Positions 19,769 through 28,162 of a DNA stretch of 64,000 bases are shown here, one piece after another. The notes under the pieces are model-generated. The model was not told the DNA's origin and did no database searches. It saw nothing but the letters and a program-made list of their open reading frames with translations. The stretch lies in contig NZ_LR593886.1 in the NCBI RefSeq assembly GCF_901538265.1, forward strand, positions 9,817,738 through 9,881,737, in the 5' to 3' direction. The stretch comes from Gemmata massiliana. GTDB taxonomy: Bacteria; Planctomycetota; Planctomycetia; Gemmatales; Gemmataceae. How positions within the stretch are numbered: the first letter of the stretch is position 1; each line of letters starts with the position of its first letter. Made by a program: the position numbers and the translations under genes.

Positions 19769-19936
19769 GAGCAACTCCCAGATGACTCTACTCAACATCA
19801 TCGGGGAGCTTTGCGGAACTTGTGCCGGAGTTGACGATATGTGGGCGGGCGGGCCGATGGGTGAGCCGCGCATTCGGCACGCATGTTATTGTCCGCACAG
19901 AGGCGCTAGTTCGCTCCCCATGCGGACGGGACGTCA

Positions 19937-21241
19937 TCACTTGGCGGGGCCGCAATACCGCCCCAGGAACAGCGTTGCGTTGGTCGTGTTGTCGCGGATC
20001 GCGAACACGAACGGCCGGTCGGCACGGAACTCCTTCGGCTGCGGGTTGGCGCTCACGATCTCCCGCCCCAGGATTACGGCAGTAGCGGCAGCGGCCTCGG
20101 TCCCTTCCTCGTCCACATCCACGAACGCCTTGTGCAGGACGTGCGTGATGAACAGGTGCTCGTCGCTGGTGTGCATCCCGGTGAAATCGGCGTCCCGGAA
20201 CGCAGCTTTCATGCCGAGATCAATCAGGGCCGCGTTAAGCGAGTACTCCGTTTCGATTTTGAACCGCGGAAGGAACACGTTCACCGTTTGCAATTTCATC
20301 GCGACGTTCGTTACCGTCTTGCTCGTGAGCGCCGTGACGATGTGCTCAACTGTGGTAGCTCCCTTCGGCAAAAACACGAGCATCGAAAGCTCGTTGTTGG
20401 TGTACGGCAGCTCCAGCACTTGCACCGGGTTTGAAGCGCGCGTGAGCCCGAGGTCGAACTCTCCGTACTCGAACCGGCCCGTTTGGGCCATCAGCGGAAC
20501 ATCGACCTTTGTGCCGTCACCGCGGGTGAACGGCGCGTCCTTCGTATTCTCCTTCGCGAACCTGTGCAGCCAGGCGCTTTTAAAGTAGATGGCGTTCGTC
20601 AACACCATGCGCGTGAGTGGGGAGAGTACGCCGTCCGGAATCAAGTTTTTGATCCTCTTCTGCGTTTCCTTCTCGACCCACGAATTGATCCGCTGGCGGG
20701 ACTCGTTCGGTTTGCGGAAGTCGGTTTCGACCACACCCGACCCGTAGTGCTTGCGCGTGAGGTCCATGAATTCTTTGCGCCACGGGTAATCCTTCATCGC
20801 CCAAATCGCGTTCGCGACATTCAGCTCGTAACCGCGCTTGGTGAACGGACCGGAGGGTTGTTCCGCACGACTCGGGAGCGGGCGCGTCGGACGGTTCAGA
20901 TGTGCGATGAGCGCGCCGAATGCCGGGTGCGGATCGGTAGGCAGATGCAGCGTTTTCTGCATCTCTTCGAGCGTCTTGCCTTTCGCACCGGCGCTGGTCA
21001 TACCGAGAGCGGCTTCGATGCTGAACGGCGAGAAGAACGTGCTGCCGTCACCCTTCGCGAGTCGGCGGTGCAACTCGTGGCCGAAGGCGTTGATCCCCGC
21101 GGCGAGTTCCTTCGCTTCGCGCAGAGGATCTTCACCGCCGAGGTTGGGACAGGCGCGGAGCCGCGAGCCAAAGAGCCCGCCCGCGGTGAGGGCGCTGGCG
21201 GCGGTCAGGAAACGACGACGGGTGATGTGAGACGGGTGCAT
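19937..21241 (-). CDS. Serpin family protein with Tat-like signal
   Basis: A full-length serpin (434 residues), a suicide inhibitor of serine or cysteine proteases. The N-terminus TRRRFLTAASALTAGGLFG is a twin-arginine-type signal, so it should act outside the cytoplasm. Core motifs include NAIYFKSAWLHRF, SMLVFLPKG and the C-terminal RPFVFAIRDNTTNATLFLGRY. The hinge of the reactive loop, EEGTEAAAATAV, has the small residues that mark inhibitory serpins. Counting from P17 the scissile bond falls near GRE-IVS, so P1 is Glu or the adjacent Arg. The target protease is unknown. Confidence 0.93.
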   Translation of the reverse strand: MHPSHITRRRFLTAASALTAGGLFGSRLRACPNLGGEDPLREAKELAAGINAFGHELHRRLAKGDGSTFFSPFSIEAALGMTSAGAKGKTLEEMQKTLHLPTDPHPAFGALIAHLNRPTRPLPSRAEQPSGPFTKRGYELNVANAIWAMKDYPWRKEFMDLTRKHYGSGVVETDFRKPNESRQRINSWVEKETQKRIKNLIPDGVLSPLTRMVLTNAIYFKSAWLHRFAKENTKDAPFTRGDGTKVDVPLMAQTGRFEYGEFDLGLTRASNPVQVLELPYTNNELSMLVFLPKGATTVEHIVTALTSKTVTNVAMKLQTVNVFLPRFKIETEYSLNAALIDLGMKAAFRDADFTGMHTSDEHLFITHVLHKAFVDVDEEGTEAAAATAVILGREIVSANPQPKEFRADRPFVFAIRDNTTNATLFLGRYCGPAK

Positions 21242-21359
21242 CGGATTGGTTCCTGGTGTTGCCCGACGGTCTTTATGACCGCCGTTGCTGACACCAGTTC
21301 GACGCGACCGTGCGCCCCTCGGATTTTTTGGTTACAGAGGCGTTACTGGGCCGAAGCGA

Positions 21360-22352
21360 TCACTTCCGCCGCTTCTCGGCGACGTCGGGGTTCACCCAGT
21401 TCGGGAGCGGCTCTCCCCGCACACCCGCGAGCAGATTGTTCGCGCACAAGCGCGCCATTGCGTTCCGCGTCTCGATAGTCGCGCTGGCGATGTGTGGAAC
21501 GATGGTGCAGTTCGGCAGCTTGTAGAGTTCGTGGGTCGTGGGCAGCGGTTCGGGATCGGTCACGTCCAACCCCGCAGAGAAGATCGTTCCGCTCCGCAAT
21601 GCCTCCGCGAGCGCGGACTGATCGACCAGCGGCCCGCGCGACGTGTTCACGAACACCGAGGTGCGTTTCATCTTTTTGAACTGTGCCGCGCCGAACAAGC
21701 CCTTCGTTGAGGGGTTCAGGTCTGCATGAACGGAAACGAAGTCGCTGCGTTCGAGCAGCTCGTCGAGTTCCACTCGCGTCGCACCGAGAGCTTGGTCGGC
21801 GTCCGCCTTCGGTCCGCGCGCGGTGTAGAGCACCGTCATGCCCCACCCACCGTGCAAGCGCTTCGCGGTCGCGAACCCGATGCGCCCCATGCCGACGATG
21901 CCGAGCGTGCGCCCCGCGAGGTCCGACCCGAGCCACCCGAGCGGCTCCCAGGTAAGCCAACGCCCCTCCTTCGCGTCGGCCGCGCTCTCGCTGATCCGGC
22001 GTGCGGCGGCCAGCAACAGCGTGACCGCGATGTCAGCGGTCGCGTCGGTGAGTGCCCCGGGCGTGTTCCCCACGCACACGCCGCGCGCGGTACACGCGGG
22101 CACGTCCACGTTGTTGAACCCCACGGCGAAGTTACTCACGACCTTTAACTGCGGCGCGGCATCGAGCAATCGCGCGTCCACGCGGTCGGTGAGGAGCGAT
22201 ACAAGGCCGTCACAGTCCTTGACGCGCCGGAGCAACTCGTCCGCTGAGGGCGGGAGCTGTTCGGGCCACACGTCCACATCACACACGGCGCGGATCGCGT
22301 TCAGTCCCTCTTCGGGAATGCGGCGGGCGACAAATACTTTGGGTTTGGTCAT
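21360..22352 (-). CDS. D-2-hydroxyacid dehydrogenase, glyoxylate reductase-like
   Basis: A 330-residue NAD(P)-dependent oxidoreductase of the D-isomer-specific family. The dinucleotide loop is GIVGMGRIGFATAKRL and the catalytic His lies in NCTIVPHIASATIETR; the Arg and Glu of the catalytic set fit SRGPLVDQSALAEALRSG and VTDPEPLP. Overall it most resembles glyoxylate/hydroxypyruvate reductase (D-glycerate dehydrogenase). It probably interconverts glyoxylate or hydroxypyruvate with glycolate or D-glycerate. It is divergent from the Pro-rich protein at 22598. Confidence 0.9.
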   Translation of the reverse strand: MTKPKVFVARRIPEEGLNAIRAVCDVDVWPEQLPPSADELLRRVKDCDGLVSLLTDRVDARLLDAAPQLKVVSNFAVGFNNVDVPACTARGVCVGNTPGALTDATADIAVTLLLAAARRISESAADAKEGRWLTWEPLGWLGSDLAGRTLGIVGMGRIGFATAKRLHGGWGMTVLYTARGPKADADQALGATRVELDELLERSDFVSVHADLNPSTKGLFGAAQFKKMKRTSVFVNTSRGPLVDQSALAEALRSGTIFSAGLDVTDPEPLPTTHELYKLPNCTIVPHIASATIETRNAMARLCANNLLAGVRGEPLPNWVNPDVAEKRRK

Positions 22353-22597
22353 GAAAATCGTGAGGTAAAGACGGGCCGGGCGATCGAGAGGAGGAGGTCA
22401 GGGTAGAGTGTATGTCCTGTGGTGAGACGGGGAAACGGCGCGACCGGCGGCACCGGTTCCGGGTCTGGGAAAGTGGCGCAGACACGGGAAGAACGGCCGG
22501 CTATTTCTTCCCCCGATTCGACCTGGCGCTCGGCGACCCCGTGGGCATGGAACCCGCGGTCCCCCTGGTGGCCGCGCCGCGCAGAGGAGCACTCACC

Positions 22598-23716
22598 ATG
22601 TCGTTGTCCCGCTGGAAGTTGATGGCCGGCGTTTTAGGCGTTTCGATCGGCGGGCTGGCCGCGGCCGCGAGCCAGTGCCCGAAACTCGACAAGTCGAAGG
22701 GGCGCCAGCCCGAAGAACCGCTCGCTTTCGCCGATACGGTCAAACTGCCACCGGCTGGTGCGCCGTCGGAACCCACCGCACCGTCGCTCCCGGTGCCCGG
22801 CCCGGCGGCTCCGCCCGCACCTGAACTGCCCAAACTGCCTGGCGCCCCGATCGACAGCGGTAAGGCTCCCGCCGTAGTATCCAGCGGGCCGGCCTCGATT
22901 CCGGATTTCCCGCCGCCCCCGTCGCCGGAACCGAAGCCCGCGAAGGGACCGGACCTGGTTCTGCCGGGGAGCACTCCGCCCGCGCTGCCGAGCACGCCGT
23001 CGGCGCCCGACTTGAAGTTCCCGCCCGTGCCGGCTACCCCGACCGAACCGAAGCCCGCGAAGCCCGATGGGCCGAAGGTTCCTCCGGTGGCCCCGGCGCT
23101 CCCGATGGGTGAACTGCTCCCGCCCGCGCCCGAGAAGCTGACCCCGCTACCGGGGAGCGTTCCGCCCGCGCCGCTGCCGGGCAAGCCGCCGGTCGTGGGT
23201 GCGGGCGGAACGCCGACCGTTCCGCCGACGGGTGGCGTGATCCCTTCCGGTGGGAATGATGCGCTCCAGCCGCCGAAGGCGGACACCCCGCCGCTGCCGA
23301 TCGAAACTCCGAAGATCGAAACTCCGGTGGCCAAGCCGGAAACCGCCCCGGCTGCGGCGACGAAGTACCGCATCGTGCTCCGCGTGGGCGAGGGCGAACC
23401 GACGTTCGAGGTGAAGAACGGTGACGACCTCGTGCTGAAGGTCGCGTGCGAGAAGGTGGACATCAAGTCGCCGGAGAAGGGCGCTTCGGGGTTGTCGGCC
23501 GTGACCGCTCGCGGGAAGGTCCGGTTCGCCGGGTTCGGCGTGGAAGGCACCTGCACCGAACTGTCGTTCATGGCCGGCACCGGCGAGGTGAGCATGAGCG
23601 GCGAAGTGAAGGTGCAAATGAAGGACAAGCTCGGCCGCGTGGAATCGGAACTGACCACCACGACCCTGAAGTACAAGATCGACGCCAGCGCCGTCGGTGC
23701 CAGCATTAAGCCGTAA
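22598..23716 (+). CDS. Proline-rich exported protein with OstA/LptA-like C-terminal region
   Basis: A 372-residue protein from the ATG preceded by GAGGAG. The N-terminus (SRWKLMAGVLGVSIGGLAAAA) is a signal sequence or anchor. Residues ~30-245 are Pro/Ala/Lys/Glu low-complexity sequence, probably a disordered spacer across the periplasm. The last ~115 residues (from KYRIVLRVGEGEPTFEV) are beta-rich, with repeated short strands ending in a KVQMKDKLGRVESELTTTTLKYKI segment. That pattern recalls OstA-like beta-jellyrolls, but this is only a shape argument. No known family was identified with certainty. Confidence 0.6.
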   Translation: MSLSRWKLMAGVLGVSIGGLAAAASQCPKLDKSKGRQPEEPLAFADTVKLPPAGAPSEPTAPSLPVPGPAAPPAPELPKLPGAPIDSGKAPAVVSSGPASIPDFPPPPSPEPKPAKGPDLVLPGSTPPALPSTPSAPDLKFPPVPATPTEPKPAKPDGPKVPPVAPALPMGELLPPAPEKLTPLPGSVPPAPLPGKPPVVGAGGTPTVPPTGGVIPSGGNDALQPPKADTPPLPIETPKIETPVAKPETAPAAATKYRIVLRVGEGEPTFEVKNGDDLVLKVACEKVDIKSPEKGASGLSAVTARGKVRFAGFGVEGTCTELSFMAGTGEVSMSGEVKVQMKDKLGRVESELTTTTLKYKIDASAVGASIKP

Positions 23717-23734
23717 TGAGACTTGAGACCGCAG

Positions 23735-23793
23735 AGTGGTGGTTCGTGATTGAGAGGCGCGAATGTAGCCGACTTCAATCACGAACCACCACT
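23735..23793. terminator. Long hairpin between convergent genes
   Basis: Perfect 19-base arms (AGTGGTGGTTCGTGATTGA at 23735-23753, complement at 23775-23793) with a 21-nt loop, between the 3' ends of the Pro-rich gene and the TolC-like gene. TTCGTTTTCC follows on the plus strand. Confidence 0.7.
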
Positions 23794-23806
23794 TCGTTTT
23801 CCAACA

Positions 23807-25033
23807 TCAATATCGTCCCTGTTCGCGCACCAGTAGCCCCATCGCCTGACGCAACTTCACTTCGGCTTGGTGCCATTCGATCACGCTGGAAAGTAAGTCT
23901 CCTCGCGCTTTGAACAGGTCCAGTTTCGCCGTCACGAGATCGGCCGCGACGTTGACGCCAGCGGCTTGTTTCTTTTGAAGTTCGACGATTCGGGCTTCGA
24001 CCGCACGCACATCAATCGCACGCGCCGCGACCGCGGATCGGTACCCGCGGAGCAGGGTCGCGGCTGCGCGAATTTCGGCTTCGGCCTGCCGTTCGCGTGC
24101 AACCAGCACCCCAGCGACCCGAGTTGCTACTGCTGTGCGTTGATGAGCGGGCTCTTTGGCAAACGGCGAGAACAACTGCACGAGCGGGTTATCCGGCTTC
24201 AAATTCGCGAGGAGCGGATTGATTCCGGTAAGCACTGCGTTCGTCATATCGCCCGCGCCGCCGTGCCCCGCGAGCACCCGCAGCGCGTTGAGGTCCGGCC
24301 GATAATGCAGACCGGTCGTCACCGCCAACGACACATCCACATCGTCGGGTTTCACTTTCAGTGGATCAGCGGGCCAGAGCGGAAGCGGATCATCCGCCGC
24401 CAGCCCGAGTCGGGTGCGGAGGCTCGCGTTCAGCGCGCCGGCGCCCGCTTCGAGTTTCGACTGCTGGGCCTCGATGTCCAACAGCTTTCGGCGCAACGCG
24501 GGCATGTCCGCCCGGTCCTTGAGGCCCGCTTTTTCGGCTTGCTCGGCGTCCGCGAGTTGCGTTCGGAGTTCGGCTCCGGCGGCGCTGAGCAAATCAAACT
24601 GCCCCTCGGCTTCGGCCAATTTGAAGAAGTCTTCGAGTGCCTCGGCCGCAGCACGGTTGCGAAGCTCGTCGGCTGCGTGCCCACGAACCAGGCAACTCAC
24701 TTCCGCAAACTTCGCGGCCTTCTTCATCAGTTTCGGGTGAGAAGGGGTCTCGTTCTCGGAGTGCCGGTCGAGATCGTCCGCGAACGGGGCATGGACAATT
24801 GCGAGGCGCTGGCAATCGGCGGGCGTGAGCTGGCGGTACTCGCCCGGGCGCTGGAGCGGCGGAGCCGATTCGGTCGGCACCGCGGACACGTCCGGTGTGA
24901 TTGCGGTCCGCTGCGTGACGGGCAACTGAGGGCCGGCACCTGTTATTCCGACAGACGGACCTTTCAGCGCATGGCACCCCGTGAGCGCGAAGACCGCGCA
25001 ATACGCCAACCGGGTTGCAGTGAAGGATGCCAC
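23807..25033 (-). CDS. TolC-like outer-membrane efflux lipoprotein
   Basis: A 408-residue protein starting at GTG. The signal peptide ends in a lipobox (FALTGC, cysteine at residue 19). The body is nearly all alpha-helical, in two halves with the long Ala/Leu/Glu/Arg repeats of outer-membrane efflux proteins (KFAEVSCLVRGHAADELRNRAAAEALEDFFKLAEA; and ERQAEAEIRAAATLLRGYRSAVAARAIDVRAVEARI). TolC family members form export channels; the beta strands are less clear here, so whether it makes a pore is inferred. No adaptor or pump gene is adjacent. It is divergent from the response regulator at 25209. Confidence 0.65.
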   Translation of the reverse strand: MASFTATRLAYCAVFALTGCHALKGPSVGITGAGPQLPVTQRTAITPDVSAVPTESAPPLQRPGEYRQLTPADCQRLAIVHAPFADDLDRHSENETPSHPKLMKKAAKFAEVSCLVRGHAADELRNRAAAEALEDFFKLAEAEGQFDLLSAAGAELRTQLADAEQAEKAGLKDRADMPALRRKLLDIEAQQSKLEAGAGALNASLRTRLGLAADDPLPLWPADPLKVKPDDVDVSLAVTTGLHYRPDLNALRVLAGHGGAGDMTNAVLTGINPLLANLKPDNPLVQLFSPFAKEPAHQRTAVATRVAGVLVARERQAEAEIRAAATLLRGYRSAVAARAIDVRAVEARIVELQKKQAAGVNVAADLVTAKLDLFKARGDLLSSVIEWHQAEVKLRQAMGLLVREQGRY

Positions 25034-25208
25034 ACCGGAACAATCGGCACCGCCGCTCCATCTTCTTCAGACGAAGCGAAGAGCTACGGAGCGGCCTCTC
25101 GCTCATGTACTCGCCTACTCTTCCTACCTCGCGCACAACACCGCGACCGGCGCGCCGTGTGCATCGATTATTCCGAGGAGCGCAGTCAGGACCGACACGG
25201 AGCGCGTG

Positions 25209-25652
25209 ATGATTACCGAACTTTCCCCGCCACCCGCCACCGTTTCGCGCCGCGTGCTGATCGTCGAAGACCTCGAAGATAGTCGGGAATCGCTGCAGGA
25301 ACTGCTTCAAGAAGCCTTAAAAATCGAAGTCGATACGGCTGCGGACGGCGTGCGCGGGCTGGAGCTATTGGCCGAGCGCCCGTATGCCCTCGTCGTCACC
25401 GACTTGCGGATGCCGAAAGCGAGCGGAATGCGTGTGCTCCGCGAGGTCCAGGATCGCGCACTTCCCTGCGCGGTTGTGGTGATGACCGGTCACGGATCGG
25501 TGCGCGAAGCGGTCGAGGCGATGCGATTAGGCGCCTACGACTTCCTCCAGAAACCCCTCGACCCACAAAAATTCGTCCTTCTCGTCGACCGCGTGCTGCG
25601 CGAGCGCGAACTGGTCGCAATTGGCGGAAGAAAAGAGTTTGGACAGGATTAA
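25209..25652 (+). CDS. Single-domain response regulator
   Basis: From ATG 25209 this is a 147-residue stand-alone receiver domain. Acidic pocket residues are in LIVEDLEDSRE (E/D pair near 19-20), the phospho-accepting Asp is in ALVVTDLRMPKASG (D of TDLRMP), the Thr switch is in VVMTGHG and the Lys in FLQKPLDP. No output domain follows, so it acts by protein contact or passes phosphate on. No histidine kinase is near. The last codons and stop (GQD-TAA) lie in a dispersed repeat, so the original C-terminus may have differed. Confidence 0.88.
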   Translation: MITELSPPPATVSRRVLIVEDLEDSRESLQELLQEALKIEVDTAADGVRGLELLAERPYALVVTDLRMPKASGMRVLREVQDRALPCAVVVMTGHGSVREAVEAMRLGAYDFLQKPLDPQKFVLLVDRVLRERELVAIGGRKEFGQD

Positions 25653-25776
25653 CAGGATTCACCAGATCCGAAACAAACACGCGAACGATGCACCGTCAAC
25701 GGAGTGGACCGGGGGCTCAATGTGCGTCCTGATTTGAAATCCGGTCGATTCTGTTAATCCTGTCCAAAACTCTTCT
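25633..25776. repeat. Inverted-repeat element, GGACAGGATTAACAG family
   Basis: Left arm 25633-25674 and right arm about 25731-25776 are imperfect complements; both contain GGACAGGATTAACAG in opposite orientations. The spacer is ~55 nt. Related copies are at 38371-38412 and 60544-60638. The left arm supplies the stop codon of the response regulator. Confidence 0.75.
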
Positions 25777-25868
25777 CTTCTGAACAACCAGAAACACTCA
25801 CTTCGTCCCGAATCGTATGATGCCTTCGCCCGGCTCCCGGTCGGGTTCACATCACTCGGAGGAGTCTC

Positions 25869-26288
25869 ATGCTGCGATTCGTTCGCACCGCGTTCGCGGT
25901 CGCTCTCGCCACCTTCGCGTTCAGTTCTCTCGCCGGGGCCAAGAAACTCGACGACAAGAAGGAACCCAAGGGTGAGGTGCTGAAGAAGGTCATCGACGTG
26001 AATTACGAGTTCGACAAGGACAAGAAGAAGTTAACGGTGAACGCGACCGGTCAGGTTCCAACCGGCGGATGGACGGATGCAAAACTGACGCCGCGTGTGA
26101 TGAAGGAAGCGCCGAAGGACGGCATCTACGAGTACGATTTTACCGCGGTGCGCCCGACCGGTATCGCGGCACAGGTCATCTCGAAGGTGAAAGCGAGTCA
26201 CTCGTGGGACAACCCGCCGGGTGACATCAAAGGTGTGAAGGTCTACGGCGTCGGCGAAGGCGCAAAGACGATCAAGTTCGACAAGTAA
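25869..26288 (+). CDS. Small secreted protein of unknown function
   Basis: A 139-residue protein with a clear signal peptide (LRFVRTAFAVALATFAFSSLAGA), preceded by GGAGG a few nt before the ATG. The mature part starts Lys/Asp-rich (KKLDDKKEPKGEV), then forms a compact beta-rich domain: VNATGQVPTGGWTDAKLTPRV and YEYDFTAVRPTGIAAQVISKVKASHSW. I recognise no named family. The domain size and strand pattern suggest an Ig-like or small beta-sandwich fold exported to the periplasm. It stands alone between a repeat and a convergent exonuclease gene. Confidence 0.75.
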   Translation: MLRFVRTAFAVALATFAFSSLAGAKKLDDKKEPKGEVLKKVIDVNYEFDKDKKKLTVNATGQVPTGGWTDAKLTPRVMKEAPKDGIYEYDFTAVRPTGIAAQVISKVKASHSWDNPPGDIKGVKVYGVGEGAKTIKFDK

Positions 26289-26328
26289 CACGTTCCCTGC
26301 GGCGCACTCGTTACGATCTCGTTCACGT

Positions 26329-26886
26329 CTAGTTCCGCGTTCGCTTTAGAAACTCGGCCAGGAGCGCAGCAATGTTCCACGCATCATCGTGACCGCGGTG
26401 GTGCGTGCCTTCGAGCTTGAGTCCGTAGAGCGCCAGTGCTTGAGGCAGGCCCACCTCCGTCGGCAGCCCTTTAGCAATGGAACAGAGCGTCTTCACGTTC
26501 AGGTGACTGGGGCCGAACGGGTAGCGCACGCCCTCGTCGCGGCACTGCTTGTCGAACTGGCGCCGATCGTAGTCACCGAAACTCGCCCACAGCCGCTCTT
26601 GGGACAAATACTCGGTTTCCAGAATCTTGCACGCATCCTTGAACAAGATCCCGCCGTCCACCTGTTCCTGGGTGAGCGTGGTGAGCTGCGTGCAGAACGG
26701 GCTGACCTTCGAGCGCTCCGGGCGCACGAGGATGCTTCGTTTCTCCAGGCGCCGGCCGCTACTCAGTTCGAGCGGGGTCAGGCCGATCTCGATGATGTCG
26801 TTCGCTTCGCCCCGCGGTGGCGTCCCTCCATCCCAGCACGTCGATTCGATGTCGATGACTAGGACGTGGTCGAGTCGTTTGGCCAT
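26329..26886 (-). CDS. DEDDh 3'-5' exonuclease, ERI1/KapD-like
   Basis: Starts at ATG 26886, giving 185 residues. It has the exonuclease motifs in order: VIDIESTCWDG (first Asp and Glu), ASFGDYDRRQF (second Asp) and THHRGHDDAWNIA (His and last Asp). The spacing and the ESTCW form match the ERI1-like branch, which in other organisms trims RNA 3' ends, and bacterial KapD relatives. The substrate here is inferred to be RNA. The frame extends upstream to 27057 without similarity. Confidence 0.88.
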   Translation of the reverse strand: MAKRLDHVLVIDIESTCWDGGTPPRGEANDIIEIGLTPLELSSGRRLEKRSILVRPERSKVSPFCTQLTTLTQEQVDGGILFKDACKILETEYLSQERLWASFGDYDRRQFDKQCRDEGVRYPFGPSHLNVKTLCSIAKGLPTEVGLPQALALYGLKLEGTHHRGHDDAWNIAALLAEFLKRTRN

Positions 26887-27043
26887 TGCGCGTCCCGTTC
26901 CAAGTGGTATACCTGTGCCGGTGCCCCGCAGCGCGAGGGCATGTGATATCGTATGGTCAGTGTAGCAATCGTGCTGTACCTTCTGGCGCGGCGTGTGCAT
27001 TGCGAACTCACTTGCGTCACAAACTCGAACACGGAGAGACCAA

Positions 27044-27523
27044 ATGGCGGACGACACTCAAGACGGCACCGGCGGCGCGGACAAGGACGCCGAGACCCTG
27101 GGCACGGTCGGCGGAGCGGCCGGAGGCGCAATGGCCGGGGCCGCGGCGGGGTCTATTCTCGGTCCGCTCGGTGCCGCACTGGGAGCCGCCGTGGGCGGTG
27201 TGGGCGGGGCGATCGCCGGTAACAACGCGGCGAAGAAGGGCAAATCGACTCCCGCGGTCAAGAAGGTGGTCAAGGCGGTGAAGAAGGTCATCGCGAAGAA
27301 GCCTGCGGCGAAGAAACCGGTCCCGAAGAAACTCGCCGCCAAGAGCACTGTGGCCAAGAAGCCGGCCGCAAAAGCAGCCAAGAAGCCCGCAGCGAAGAAG
27401 CCGGCCCCGAAGAAACCCGTGCCGAAATCAGCGGCCAAGAGTGCTGCGGCCAAGAAGCCCGTTGCGAAGAAAACGGTGATCAAGAAGCCGGCACCGAAGA
27501 AGGCCGCACCGAAAAAGAAATGA
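27044..27523 (+). CDS. Histone H1-like Lys/Ala/Pro-rich protein with glycine-zipper segment
   Basis: A 159-residue protein from ATG 27044 after GGAGA. Residues 1-20 are acidic; about 20-65 form a glycine-zipper stretch (AAGGAMAGAAAGSILGPLGAALGAAVGG) like those in small membrane-inserting or outer-membrane proteins. From ~66 to the end the sequence is almost only Lys, Ala and Pro in repeated AAKKPxxKK units, the pattern of histone H1 C-terminal tails and bacterial Hc1-like proteins that bind DNA. The combination is unusual. DNA binding is inferred from composition; membrane association from the zipper. Confidence 0.75.
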   Translation: MADDTQDGTGGADKDAETLGTVGGAAGGAMAGAAAGSILGPLGAALGAAVGGVGGAIAGNNAAKKGKSTPAVKKVVKAVKKVIAKKPAAKKPVPKKLAAKSTVAKKPAAKAAKKPAAKKPAPKKPVPKSAAKSAAAKKPVAKKTVIKKPAPKKAAPKKK

Positions 27524-27609
27524 CGATCTCGCACGTTGTTCGAGCGGGCCGAACTTGAAACGCGGCCCGTTAGCTTCCACACTAGTGGCATCCCCGTCGG
27601 AGCCACCCA

Positions 27610-28125
27610 ATGGAAGTGCTCATCACCGCCGACCGGATTCAGGCGCGCGTGGAGGAGTTGGCAACCGAGATCGTGCGCGCCTACGACGGCAAGCCGGTTA
27701 CCGTTGTGGGCATCCTGACCGGCTGCCTCGTGTTCACCGCCGACCTGATCCGGCGCATCAACCTGCCGCTGCGGGTCGCGTTCATCACCGCGTCCAGCTA
27801 CCGCGGCGAGACGGTCGTTCCCGGGCGGTTGGAGATCCGCGACGAGCTCCTGCCCGACATCGCGGGACGGCACATCTTGTTACTCGACGACATCCTCGAT
27901 ACGGGTAAGACGCTCACGCGGGTGGTCGCGCACCTGATCGACCGCGGCGCGGCCTCGGTCAAGGTGGGCGTACTCCTGCGCAAGATCGGGCGCCAGGAAG
28001 TACCGTTCGAGCCGGACTTCGTCGGGTTCACGATCCCCGATAAGTTCGTCGTCGGCTACGGACTGGACTTCAACGACGAGCACCGGCACCTCCCGTTCGT
28101 CGGGGTGCTTTTGTCGGGCGAATAG
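27610..28125 (+). CDS. hpt: Hypoxanthine phosphoribosyltransferase
   Basis: Salvages hypoxanthine and guanine to IMP and GMP with PRPP. It is 171 residues, the normal length. The PRPP-binding motif is HILLLDDILDTGKTLTRV, the pyrophosphate loop VVGILTGCLVFTADL, the flexible-loop segment ASSYRGET, and the base-binding end PDKFVVGYGLDFNDEHRHLPFVGVL. All expected active-site residues are visible. It follows the histone-like gene on the same strand by 86 nt and may share its transcript, without an obvious functional link. Confidence 0.96.
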   Translation: MEVLITADRIQARVEELATEIVRAYDGKPVTVVGILTGCLVFTADLIRRINLPLRVAFITASSYRGETVVPGRLEIRDELLPDIAGRHILLLDDILDTGKTLTRVVAHLIDRGAASVKVGVLLRKIGRQEVPFEPDFVGFTIPDKFVVGYGLDFNDEHRHLPFVGVLLSGE

Positions 28126-28162
28126 GGTTCGTATTTCGCCTTTCGTGGCTCGCGATTAGAGT

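Noticed and set aside
22380-22597. Possible riboswitch upstream of the Pro-rich protein gene
   Set aside because: No recognised aptamer consensus or terminator/antiterminator structure could be drawn; only a good RBS is present.
22501-23778. Minus-strand Gly/Ser-rich frame opposite the Pro-rich protein
   Set aside because: A mirror of proline codons (CCG/CCC read as CGG/GGG) gives glycine-rich low complexity. The plus strand has the signal peptide and RBS.
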